From assembly GCF_012641475.1 (NCBI RefSeq), contig NZ_JABAIL010000003.1, forward strand, positions 310,001 to 374,000: 64,000 bases of DNA, read 5' to 3'. The notes under the pieces were generated by a model. The model saw nothing but the letters and a program-made list of their open reading frames with translations. It did not search any database and was not told the DNA's origin. Positions 17,506-25,973 of the stretch are shown piece by piece (position 1 is the stretch's first letter; each line of letters starts with the position of its first letter). The translations under genes were made by a program, and so were the position numbers. The DNA comes from Flammeovirga agarivorans. Its GTDB lineage: Bacteria; Bacteroidota; Bacteroidia; Cytophagales; Flammeovirgaceae.

Positions 17506-18474
17506 TTACTTTTGCATTTTTCTTAAATCGCTTGGTTTAAGTTTAAAGTATTCAATTACACTCTTAGAAAAGTGATTGATATCCGTAAAATTGAACTCGT
17601 AAGCGATTTCTGTAAATGACTTATTCGTTGTGATGATTTCTTCTTTAACTTTTAGCAAACGCTGTTCAGTATAATATTTATAGATGGTTAACCCATATAA
17701 GTTTTTGTAAACGGAAGTGAGCTTATTGGTATTAATACCAAACTCTGTAGCTAATTTTTTTAGTGAAGGTTTTTGCCGTAAATCATTAAGAATACGTTCT
17801 TTTATAGTGTGTGCGGCATTGATTTCATAATCAAGAAAGAAAGATTTATTGTCATTGGGAGTATACTCATGTAGCGTATTCTTCACCATCAACAACAAGG
17901 TATTTAATCTCATCCGTATCCATTCTTCTTTGTATTCGGGTAAGATATAGTTAATGATCCCAATACTTACAGATCTTAAAAATTCAGTAGTGAGGTTATT
18001 GCCTGTGTGGTAAATAAATGAATCTATGGTATCGAGTTTTTGGACAAGGTCATCCCTCAAATCTTCTTTTTTTAGATGGAAAGAAATATTCATTTTAGAA
18101 TCACCCTGTTTTTCATGAAGTCTGATCACCTCATTTTTCTTTAATACGAAAAACCCTTTCGGAATATTGATGATGGTCTCATTGCCCTCATTAAAAATGC
18201 CTACATGATTAGAAAAACAAGTGATGAGATAATCATAATCTTCCGATTTTTGTAAGTCGACAGTAAAGTCTTTAAAGTGTTGGTGGAAATGAGCTGTAGC
18301 CTTAAAATTATTGGCATCATCATATACATAAGTACGTCCTTCTAGATATTCATTATTAATATCAATTCGATAGGGAGTGGAAACTTTACCATCAATTTTT
18401 TTAGCTAAATAGTTGATGTAGGAGTCGTTATTCTTTCCGTTATTTAAATCAATGTGACTATCAATAATTGGCAT
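17506..18474 (-). CDS. AraC-family transcriptional regulator
   Basis: The 322-residue regulator has a long N-terminal region of unknown ligand and a C-terminal AraC-type DNA-binding domain (LKKLATEFGINTNKLTSVY, then FTEIAYEFNFTDINHFSKSV). It resembles the regulator at 54018-54974 over its whole length. Shared landmarks are YHTGNN against YHSGNN, and the EFGINTNKL against EYGINKNKL recognition region. The two are paralogues of one AraC subgroup. It converges on the AraC gene at 16514 with two bases between stops. Target genes are unknown. Confidence 0.93.
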   Translation of the reverse strand: MPIIDSHIDLNNGKNNDSYINYLAKKIDGKVSTPYRIDINNEYLEGRTYVYDDANNFKATAHFHQHFKDFTVDLQKSEDYDYLITCFSNHVGIFNEGNETIINIPKGFFVLKKNEVIRLHEKQGDSKMNISFHLKKEDLRDDLVQKLDTIDSFIYHTGNNLTTEFLRSVSIGIINYILPEYKEEWIRMRLNTLLLMVKNTLHEYTPNDNKSFFLDYEINAAHTIKERILNDLRQKPSLKKLATEFGINTNKLTSVYKNLYGLTIYKYYTEQRLLKVKEEIITTNKSFTEIAYEFNFTDINHFSKSVIEYFKLKPSDLRKMQK

Positions 18475-18693
18475 ATCAGTTTTTTAGGCTTTGGGTGATT
18501 TTTTTTATTACTTAATATAATCATATTCTTCTTCTTTTTCAATGCCGTTGAAATAGTAAAAAAGAAAGGATTTTGTGCAAAAAATATGGTTAGATGTAGT
18601 TGAAAAATAATTTGTATGTTGTAATTTTAACTTGCCATATCATCTTTTTTAAACTCCATTTAAGTAGTTAAATTTTTAACTCTTTAATTTTTT

Positions 18694-20745
18694 ATGAGAC
18701 TAATTTCGCAAACTATACTTCTTTTATTCATTCTAACTACTGGCATTGCTCAAGCAGAAATAAAAGAACGTACAGTATTAAATATGAGTCATGATGTTGA
18801 GTACTTTGTTGATGCCAACCATGAAACGGATATCTCTGATATCTCACTAAAGACTTTTAAAAAGGTAGAAGGTGACGTACTAAATTTTGGAAACAATAAA
18901 GCCACCATATGGTGTAGATTTAAATTAAATAATGACGTACAAGACCCTATTCTTCACTTAAAAACTTCTTTAATAGAAGAGGCTATTTTGTATATTCCAC
19001 AAGGTATGTCGGACTTCTCTGAGAAGAAAAGTGGATACACTAAGTCATTTCAATCACTTGATTACCAGATCCCAAATATATACTTTAACATTGAGACAGA
19101 CTTTAATGATGAAAGGTACTTCTATATTAAAATAGATGCGACCTATCTTCAGTTCTGGGTATATTCAGGGACATCCAAAGACTTTATTCAATACATTTAT
19201 AATACATCAATTATAGATGGTATTTACTATGGTATCATTCTGATTATGATCTTATATAACCTTATTGTTTTCTTTACAGTAAGGGATTCGATCTATCTAT
19301 ACTATGTATTGTATGTTCTTTTTGTAGGATTTATGGTAGCCCATTTCCAAGGGCATGATGCACACCTTTGGGGAGAATTCAGCTTTATTGCGAAAAGAGG
19401 ACCTATATGGCCAGCGTTTGGAGGCCTTACTTCGGTGTTGTTTGCCTATAATTTCCTGAAAATAAAAACGAACCTTAAAATACTTCAGAAGACCTTCTAT
19501 TTGATGTTTTCGTTATGGTGCTTAAGTATTTTGAGTGTTTTATTTGGTTATAACTTTGCCAGTTCATTGCTAAACCAAACTTCAGGACTTCTTTGTATTA
19601 TTACATTTACCTACTCAGCAATTACGCTAATTAACAAAGGGCACAACGAAGCGAAATTATTCCTTTTAGGTTGGGGTGGTTATATGACTACTTCCGTATA
19701 TTTTGTATTGTGTGGTGCCAATATCTTTCAATATACTTTATTGACTGACTATGCTTGGCAAATCGGATCTACTTTTGAGATGCTTGTTCTTTCTATTGCC
19801 GTTGGACAGAAGATCAATACACTGAAGAAAGAGAAGCACAACCTCTTAGTGAATCAGAATAAAATTCTTGAAGATAAAGTAAGTGAAAGAACTGAAGAAC
19901 TGAAGTCTTCTAATGAAGAATTAAATGCAATGATCGAACAAGTATACGATCAGCATAATGTGATTAAAAAGAAGAACCAAGACCTTAATTCATCGATTTC
20001 TTATGCACAAAGAATTCAGAGATCTGTATTACCTCCATCAGACATGATGGACAAGTACATTTCAGATTACTTTGTTTTCTATCAGCCAAAAGATGTAGTA
20101 AGTGGAGATATTTATTGGTTTACTCATCATAACGGTCATAATTTCTTAGCAGCGATCGATTGTACAGGTCATGGTGTACCGGGTGCATTTGTATCCTTGC
20201 TTGCGGTAAATATCATAAAGGAAATTGTTACGTTGAAGCAATTGGTAGACCCTTCTGAGATTCTTGATGCGATGGCTAAGGAAGTAGAAGTGGTATTGAA
20301 CCAAAAGCAGAATAAAAACCGCGAAGGTATGGATATGGGGCTTTGTGTGTGGAAGAGCAACGGAACAGAGTTGAAATTCTCAGGAGCAAAGAACCCTCTT
20401 TATATCAGTAGACAGGATGGAACAATAGAAATGATTAAAGGAGATAAGAAGCCTATTGGAGGCTTAGATATCCATAGTAAATTGCACCAATGTGAGTTTA
20501 CTACACATACTATCGAAATTACTCCTGATATATTAAACTTCTATATTTTATCGGACGGTATCCAAGATCAGTTTGGAGGACCGAACGATAAGAAATTCTC
20601 AAGAAAAAGATTACAAGAACTACTTAATAAGAGTGCCACGCTTAAAATGTTTCAGCAAAAGGATGTTTTAGACAGAACAATCAATACATGGAAAAAAGAC
20701 TATCCTCAGATAGACGACATGCTATTGATTGGTTTTAGGCCATAA
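18694..20745 (+). CDS. 7TMR-DISM sensor with SpoIIE-type phosphatase output
   Basis: The 683-residue inner-membrane protein begins with a signal peptide (TILLLFILTTGIAQA). A periplasmic 7TMR-DISM extracellular domain covers about residues 25-165, seven hydrophobic helices about 165-390, and a coiled coil about 390-440. A cytoplasmic PP2C/SpoIIE serine phosphatase domain follows, with the metal-site strings VSGDIYWF, AIDCTGHGVPGAF and the acidic C-terminal DGIQDQFGG. Ligand binding outside probably controls dephosphorylation of an anti-sigma antagonist inside. It is followed after 25 bp by the M19 dipeptidase gene and lies upstream of the PUL. Confidence 0.92.
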   Translation: MRLISQTILLLFILTTGIAQAEIKERTVLNMSHDVEYFVDANHETDISDISLKTFKKVEGDVLNFGNNKATIWCRFKLNNDVQDPILHLKTSLIEEAILYIPQGMSDFSEKKSGYTKSFQSLDYQIPNIYFNIETDFNDERYFYIKIDATYLQFWVYSGTSKDFIQYIYNTSIIDGIYYGIILIMILYNLIVFFTVRDSIYLYYVLYVLFVGFMVAHFQGHDAHLWGEFSFIAKRGPIWPAFGGLTSVLFAYNFLKIKTNLKILQKTFYLMFSLWCLSILSVLFGYNFASSLLNQTSGLLCIITFTYSAITLINKGHNEAKLFLLGWGGYMTTSVYFVLCGANIFQYTLLTDYAWQIGSTFEMLVLSIAVGQKINTLKKEKHNLLVNQNKILEDKVSERTEELKSSNEELNAMIEQVYDQHNVIKKKNQDLNSSISYAQRIQRSVLPPSDMMDKYISDYFVFYQPKDVVSGDIYWFTHHNGHNFLAAIDCTGHGVPGAFVSLLAVNIIKEIVTLKQLVDPSEILDAMAKEVEVVLNQKQNKNREGMDMGLCVWKSNGTELKFSGAKNPLYISRQDGTIEMIKGDKKPIGGLDIHSKLHQCEFTTHTIEITPDILNFYILSDGIQDQFGGPNDKKFSRKRLQELLNKSATLKMFQQKDVLDRTINTWKKDYPQIDDMLLIGFRP

Positions 20746-20770
20746 ACTTAATTTTATAACCGATTACATA

Positions 20771-22315
20771 ATGACCAAATTCGCTGACTTTCATATTCAC
20801 CTTTCCTTAAAACATTTGATTAATAAGGGAGAGGAGGGGAGAAAAGACATATGGGATAGTATACGCTATAATCCCAGTAAACATAAACCAAAACGAGCAT
20901 CTTCAGATAAATACGATCAATCAGATCTATCACTTCTAGTAGATGAAAATGTGAAAATGGCAGTAATTGCCCTTCACCCCGTAGAAGTGATTGTTAGAAA
21001 ATCGTGGGTCAATCGACTGATTGGTAAGTTTATCTTTGGTTTTGAATTGGATCGATTAAAGAAATGGGCACAGGATAGTGTGAAATCATTTTCCATTTTA
21101 AATCGTGAATTAGAAGTAGTATTTTCACTTCCAGATAAGGACGATTACCGTAAAAATTTCCCAAGTCATTTAGCAAAAGGGAACCGAAGAGCTATCTTCC
21201 CAACCAATGCTGATGAACTAAATGATGAGGAAACCACAAAACTATTCCTTAGTGTAGAAGGGGCACATGCGTTAAGTAACTTACCGTTTGAGGCACAAGG
21301 TGAGGAATTAGAAAAGGAGGTCTTAAAGAATCTTCATCATTTACAGTACGAGAGAAATATTCCTATTTTCTCACTTACCTTATGTCATTTTGCGAACAAT
21401 TACTTGTTTAAGCAGAGTTGGGCATTACCATTACCAAAAGTAGTGGACTTCCTGAAGATACCAGGAAAAGATCTATTGGAAAGCCAAGAAGAGCCGATCA
21501 ATAAACACGGTCTAAAAGTGATAGATCAGTGTTTAGATCCAAGTAAAGGAAAGAGGATCTTAATTGATACAAAACATCTTCATATAGATGCGAGGTATGT
21601 CTACTATCAATTACTATTAGATAAAGGACCTAACCCTTTGGATACCTCTGAAAATCCTTCAGAATATTACGCTCCAATCATCGCTTCTCATTCTGGAGTA
21701 AGTGGAATGAGAAACAAGGAAGAAGCGTTACAAGTGGGCAGGGCAAAAAGAGAAGGACACAAAAATAAATACCAGCGTTTCAATCCTTGGGAAATCAATA
21801 TTTGTGATGAAGAATTACCAATCATCATGAAGTCAAAAGGTATGATTGGGATTTCTCTTGACCAACGTATCTTAGGAACAGAAAATAATGATTATGTAAA
21901 AGCGGTATGTAATCATCTAAAAGACAAATATGGTAAAGTAACTTGGAGAAAGATGGGTAAAGCAAAGAGAACAGAAATGATCCATGCAGCCCTATTCTTA
22001 GATAACTTACTTTACATTGTACATAAAATGGGGAGTGAAAAAGCTTGGGACTGTATTTGTATTGGCTCCGACTTTGATGGTGTTATTGACCCTATCGATT
22101 GTTGCCCTACAGTTTCCTATTTTTCATCCTTTGAAAAGTTATTGGTTGATGACTTTGATAAGCTGAGATACAAAGCGGAGGAAGAAATTTATATCCCTAA
22201 TGGTAAGTCTTTACAGACATTATTTAGAGGGGTATTTTATGATAACCTTGAAAGATTTATAAAAGACAACTTCTGTTGTTTACCTAGCAGTGTTCCATTA
22301 GAGTCCATTAGCTAA
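20771..22315 (+). CDS. M19 (renal dipeptidase)-like amidohydrolase
   Basis: The product is 514 residues from the ATG at 20771. An in-frame ATG at 20729 would overlap the preceding gene and adds no family sequence. The metal-dependent amidohydrolase signature is present: the first His pair in FADFHIHLS, an acidic ligand in LSVEGAHALS, the SHSGVSGMRN segment and GSDFDGVIDPI near the C-terminus, as in membrane dipeptidase. There is no signal peptide, so it should be cytoplasmic, unlike the mammalian enzyme. The 514 residues exceed the usual ~350-400, with insertions in the middle. A strong terminator follows. Confidence 0.82.
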   Translation: MTKFADFHIHLSLKHLINKGEEGRKDIWDSIRYNPSKHKPKRASSDKYDQSDLSLLVDENVKMAVIALHPVEVIVRKSWVNRLIGKFIFGFELDRLKKWAQDSVKSFSILNRELEVVFSLPDKDDYRKNFPSHLAKGNRRAIFPTNADELNDEETTKLFLSVEGAHALSNLPFEAQGEELEKEVLKNLHHLQYERNIPIFSLTLCHFANNYLFKQSWALPLPKVVDFLKIPGKDLLESQEEPINKHGLKVIDQCLDPSKGKRILIDTKHLHIDARYVYYQLLLDKGPNPLDTSENPSEYYAPIIASHSGVSGMRNKEEALQVGRAKREGHKNKYQRFNPWEINICDEELPIIMKSKGMIGISLDQRILGTENNDYVKAVCNHLKDKYGKVTWRKMGKAKRTEMIHAALFLDNLLYIVHKMGSEKAWDCICIGSDFDGVIDPIDCCPTVSYFSSFEKLLVDDFDKLRYKAEEEIYIPNGKSLQTLFRGVFYDNLERFIKDNFCCLPSSVPLESIS

Positions 22316-22324
22316 ATACCTTCT

Positions 22325-22362
22325 AGCCTGAGTTAGAAACTATAGCTAGCTCAGGCTTTTTT
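22325..22362 (+). terminator. Rho-independent terminator
   Basis: AGCCTGAG at 22325-22332 pairs with CTCAGGCT at 22350-22357, followed by a T-run. It begins ten bases after the dipeptidase stop and separates that pair from the PUL. Confidence 0.93.
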
Positions 22363-22663
22363 GTTATCAAACATTGTTCATCAAAATACTATTCTTTTGC
22401 TTACCATGATCACAGTAAAAGGAAGGATTTTACTGAAATTATTTTTATTGTCATTTATGTGTGCATTTTAATCAAAACCGCTTATAACAAGCTAAAACAG
22501 TCTATATTTCATTGTTTTTTAGGTGTGCATCCCTCTGATTTTTAGTCCTGAAATTTACGTTAGATTTACATTTATTAATCCAAAAATCAAGACGAGCCGC
22601 ATTTCATTCTAGTATAATTGTCTTGTTATTCAACGACAAAACAAACCAATTTTTACTACTGAA
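22363..22663 (+). promoter_or_regulatory. PUL promoter region with direct GTGTGCAT repeats
   Basis: This ~300-bp region ahead of the first sulfatase gene contains no credible frame. GTGTGCAT occurs at 22459-22466 and 22523-22530, exactly 64 bp apart. ACTACTG immediately precedes the start codon. The repeat may be a regulator site, with no direct support. Confidence 0.3.
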
Positions 22664-24301
22664 ATGAGGAACTTATACTTAATCATTTTACTACTATACA
22701 TATCTGCAGCAGCCTTTGCTCAGGAGAAAAAACAAAGACCGAATATCATCTATATTATGTCAGATGATCACGCGCTACAAGCAATAAGTGCTTATGGTCA
22801 TGAGATCTCTCAATTGGCACCAACACCAAATATAGATCGTATCGCTACAGAAGGAGTTCAGTTTAATCAGAGTTTTGTAACCAACTCTTTATGTGGACCC
22901 TCAAGAGCTACTATGTTAACTGGAAAGTACAGCCATAAGAATGGTTTTAGACATAATGCCGACACCTTTGATGGATCACAAAATACATGGATCAAAGAAT
23001 TAGGCAATGCCGGTTATACAACTGCGGTTATTGGTAAATGGCACTTAAAAAGTAAGCCAGAAGGTTTTGATCATTGGAACATCTTAAATGATCAAGGAGA
23101 GTACTACAATCCTGATTTTATCACTGAAGGAGACACTACTTTAGTAGAAGGATATACAACAGACCTAATTACAGATTATTCTATCGAATGGTTAGAAGAG
23201 CAAAAGCAAAAAGACGAACCGTTTGCACTTTTAATTCATCACAAAGCACCGCATAGAAACTGGATGCCTCCATTAAGATATGCCAATGAGTTTGACAATG
23301 TGGAGTTCCCTGTACCTGACACTTACTTTGATGATTATGAAGGTAGAGTAGCCGCTGCCGCTCAAGAAATGAATGTATATAGAGATATGCAAGAAGGACA
23401 TGATCTGAAAATGTCAGTAGCAGAAGGAAGCGATGAATGGAGAAAAGATATCTGGCCACACTTGTTTGCTCGCCTTACTCCTGAGCAGAAAGAAGCTTGG
23501 CATACTGCTTACAGAGAGAAAAATGACAAGATGAATAGTGCTAATTTCGATGAAAAAGAAATGGCATTATGGAAGTTCCAAAGATATTTACAAGACTACT
23601 GTGGTACTGTAAAAGCAGTAGATGACAATGTAGGTAGAGTATTGGATTACTTGGATGAAAACGGATTAGCTGAAAATACTATTATCGTTTACACTTCAGA
23701 TCAAGGATTCTATTTAGGTGAGCATGGATGGTTTGATAAGCGCTTTATGTACGAAGAATCGTTCAAAACACCGTTGGTTATGCGATATCCAAAGGAAATC
23801 AAGTCAGGTCAAACTACAGAAGCATTTGTACAAAACATTGATTATGGTCCTACATTCTTAGATTTTGCAGGTGTTGAAGTACCTGAGGAGATGCAAGGTG
23901 AGTCTTTAAAACCAATAGTGAAAGAAGGCAATATTCCTGCTGATTGGAGGTCTTCTGTATACTACCACTACTATGAATACCCAGGTTTCCATAAAGTAAA
24001 AAGACAATACGGTGTAAGAACAAAAGATTATAAGTTAATTCATTTCTATTTCGATAATGATAACTATGAGTTCTATGATCTAAACAATGATCCTCAAGAA
24101 ATGAAAAATGAGATCGATAATCCTGCTTACGCTAGCCAAATTGAAGAATTGAAGACAGAGTTAGCTCGTTTGATGAAAGAAGCAGACGAACCTGACTTTG
24201 AAGAATGGAAGGATACAGATTACCGAAAAGAAGCGCGTATGAAAAAGCGTAAGGAAATGATGAGACAAAAGAGACTTCAAGAAAAGAACAACACGAAATA
24301 A
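22664..24301 (+). CDS. Secreted sulfatase (formylglycine type)
   Basis: The 545-residue sulfatase has a signal peptide (LIILLLYISAAAFAQ). The Cys converted to formylglycine is C77 in NSLCGPSRATMLTGKY, the standard C-x-P-S-R context. Metal ligands appear in YIMSDDHALQAISAYG at the start and in VYTSDQGFYLGEHGWFDKR. The C-terminus is long, Lys/Arg rich and helical. The whole resembles the S1_11-like group, some members of which remove 6-O-sulfate from N-acetylglucosamine, but specificity should not be assumed. It is the first gene of the PUL operon, 21 bp before the GH144-like gene. Confidence 0.92.
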   Translation: MRNLYLIILLLYISAAAFAQEKKQRPNIIYIMSDDHALQAISAYGHEISQLAPTPNIDRIATEGVQFNQSFVTNSLCGPSRATMLTGKYSHKNGFRHNADTFDGSQNTWIKELGNAGYTTAVIGKWHLKSKPEGFDHWNILNDQGEYYNPDFITEGDTTLVEGYTTDLITDYSIEWLEEQKQKDEPFALLIHHKAPHRNWMPPLRYANEFDNVEFPVPDTYFDDYEGRVAAAAQEMNVYRDMQEGHDLKMSVAEGSDEWRKDIWPHLFARLTPEQKEAWHTAYREKNDKMNSANFDEKEMALWKFQRYLQDYCGTVKAVDDNVGRVLDYLDENGLAENTIIVYTSDQGFYLGEHGWFDKRFMYEESFKTPLVMRYPKEIKSGQTTEAFVQNIDYGPTFLDFAGVEVPEEMQGESLKPIVKEGNIPADWRSSVYYHYYEYPGFHKVKRQYGVRTKDYKLIHFYFDNDNYEFYDLNNDPQEMKNEIDNPAYASQIEELKTELARLMKEADEPDFEEWKDTDYRKEARMKKRKEMMRQKRLQEKNNTK

Positions 24302-24322
24302 ACAGATGATCTCAATATTTAT

Positions 24323-25954
24323 ATGAAAACTAAGCCTATTTTATCAGCATTGACGTGTGCACTACTTTTTCTATTAATGGGTTATACTTATAGTATAACC
24401 CGATTAGAACAAGAAGAAGAGCGTTTTCAAAAAGACATAGAAATTTTTGAAAAAACACACAGAGCCTCATTCGCCTATTTTTGGGATCTAGGTCACCCAG
24501 TTTCTGGGCTTACTCCTAGAAGATCTCTTAAGAACAAGAAGTACGAAATTGGTATTGGTGCTTCGGGTTTTGGTATCCAAGCTATTATTGTGGGTGCCCA
24601 TAGAGGTTGGGTAACAAGAGAAGAGGTACTAGATCGTTTATTGAAAATGACAGATTTCCTTGAAAATAAGGCGGTTCGTTTTCATGGTGTATTTCCTCAC
24701 TTAATCCATGGTAAGACGGGGCAACTGATTCATTTTGGTGGTCAAGATGGTGCAGACATCCAAGAAACATCTAATTTAATGATGGGTTTATTGATGGCTA
24801 GAGCTTACTTTGATCAAGATACGCCAAAAGAAGTTCAGCTAAGAGAAGAAATCACAAAGCTTTGGGAAGCGGTAGATTATACTGTTCACGAGTACCAAAA
24901 TGCTTTATGGTGGAATCACTCGTACGAGCAAAAAGAGAATAACGGACTTAAACTCTTAATGAAAGGTTACACTGAGTCGATGACAAGTTATGTCTTGGCA
25001 CTAGGTCATCCATCAAAAGGAATTAAAAAGAGTTCGTATAGAGGTTATGTGGAAGGAAGAAACTTTGTGAATGGTAATAACTATTATGGTTATACACTTG
25101 ATGTTGGTAAGCCAAAAGGTGGTCCATTGTACTTGGCACAAACACCGTTTTTAGCTTTGGATCCAAGAACCATTGAGGATAAATATACTTACTATTGGAC
25201 GAGGAGCATCAACCACTCTCTAATCAATTGGACGTATTGTATGAAGCATGCACCAAAAGAATTCCAATACTCGAAAAGTGATTGGGGATTAACAGCTTCA
25301 CAAACACCAAGAGAAGATGGAGGTTATAATAATATGGCAGGGCCAGGTCCAAAAGATAAAGGTGTCATTGCTCCATCAGCAGCATTAGGAGTATTCCCGT
25401 ATGTGCCTTATCAGTCGATGATGGCATTAAGAAACTTCTATGAAAACCATAAAGAAGGTTTATGGGGAGAGTATGGTTTCAAGGATGCTTATAGTATCAA
25501 AAGAGATTGGTATTCTGACCGTTACCTTGGTCTTGATCAAGGACGTACCGTTATTATGATGGAGAACTACAGAAGTGGTTTATTCTGGGAGTTATCTAAA
25601 AAAGTACCTGAACTACAGGTGGCTATGGATAACATGGGAATCACTTCACCAAAGCATAAAAATGGTTTCCCATTAGCAGTAATTGAAAAAACATCCAAAT
25701 CAGTACAGTTGTACAGACACCCTGATCTGGAAGCCTATCATATAGATTTTTATACAGAAAAAGACGCAGAAATCTCATTTGCATTGAAGTCTAATAAAGG
25801 AGAAGGAAAAAGAGAACTAAAACCAAAACAATCCTACAAAGCAGGACTTCACCAATTAATATTTGAGAAGAATGAAATCTTCTCAGGAACGAAAGGAACC
25901 TTGATTATGAAATCGGGGAAAAAAGAAATTGAACTACCAATCCAGTTATTCTAA
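24323..25954 (+). CDS. GH144-like glucanase (Glycoamylase domain)
   Basis: The 543-residue exported enzyme has a leader (LTCALLFLLMGYTYS) followed by a Glycoamylase domain with an (alpha/alpha)6-barrel fold. Landmarks are FAYFWDLGHPVSGLTPRRS, GIGASGFGIQAIIVGAHRGW, GADIQETSNLMMGLLMARAY and the MMENYRSGLFW segment. The GADIQETS string matches the GH144 subgroup, whose studied members act on beta-1,2-glucan, rather than starch glucoamylases. A short beta-rich C-terminal extension (about residues 455-543) is additional. GH144 and GH3 enzymes are known to work together on beta-1,2-glucan in related bacteria. Sulfatase neighbours are unexpected in that setting. Confidence 0.83.
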   Translation: MKTKPILSALTCALLFLLMGYTYSITRLEQEEERFQKDIEIFEKTHRASFAYFWDLGHPVSGLTPRRSLKNKKYEIGIGASGFGIQAIIVGAHRGWVTREEVLDRLLKMTDFLENKAVRFHGVFPHLIHGKTGQLIHFGGQDGADIQETSNLMMGLLMARAYFDQDTPKEVQLREEITKLWEAVDYTVHEYQNALWWNHSYEQKENNGLKLLMKGYTESMTSYVLALGHPSKGIKKSSYRGYVEGRNFVNGNNYYGYTLDVGKPKGGPLYLAQTPFLALDPRTIEDKYTYYWTRSINHSLINWTYCMKHAPKEFQYSKSDWGLTASQTPREDGGYNNMAGPGPKDKGVIAPSAALGVFPYVPYQSMMALRNFYENHKEGLWGEYGFKDAYSIKRDWYSDRYLGLDQGRTVIMMENYRSGLFWELSKKVPELQVAMDNMGITSPKHKNGFPLAVIEKTSKSVQLYRHPDLEAYHIDFYTEKDAEISFALKSNKGEGKRELKPKQSYKAGLHQLIFEKNEIFSGTKGTLIMKSGKKEIELPIQLF

Positions 25955-25973
25955 AATCAATTAAACAGTAGTT

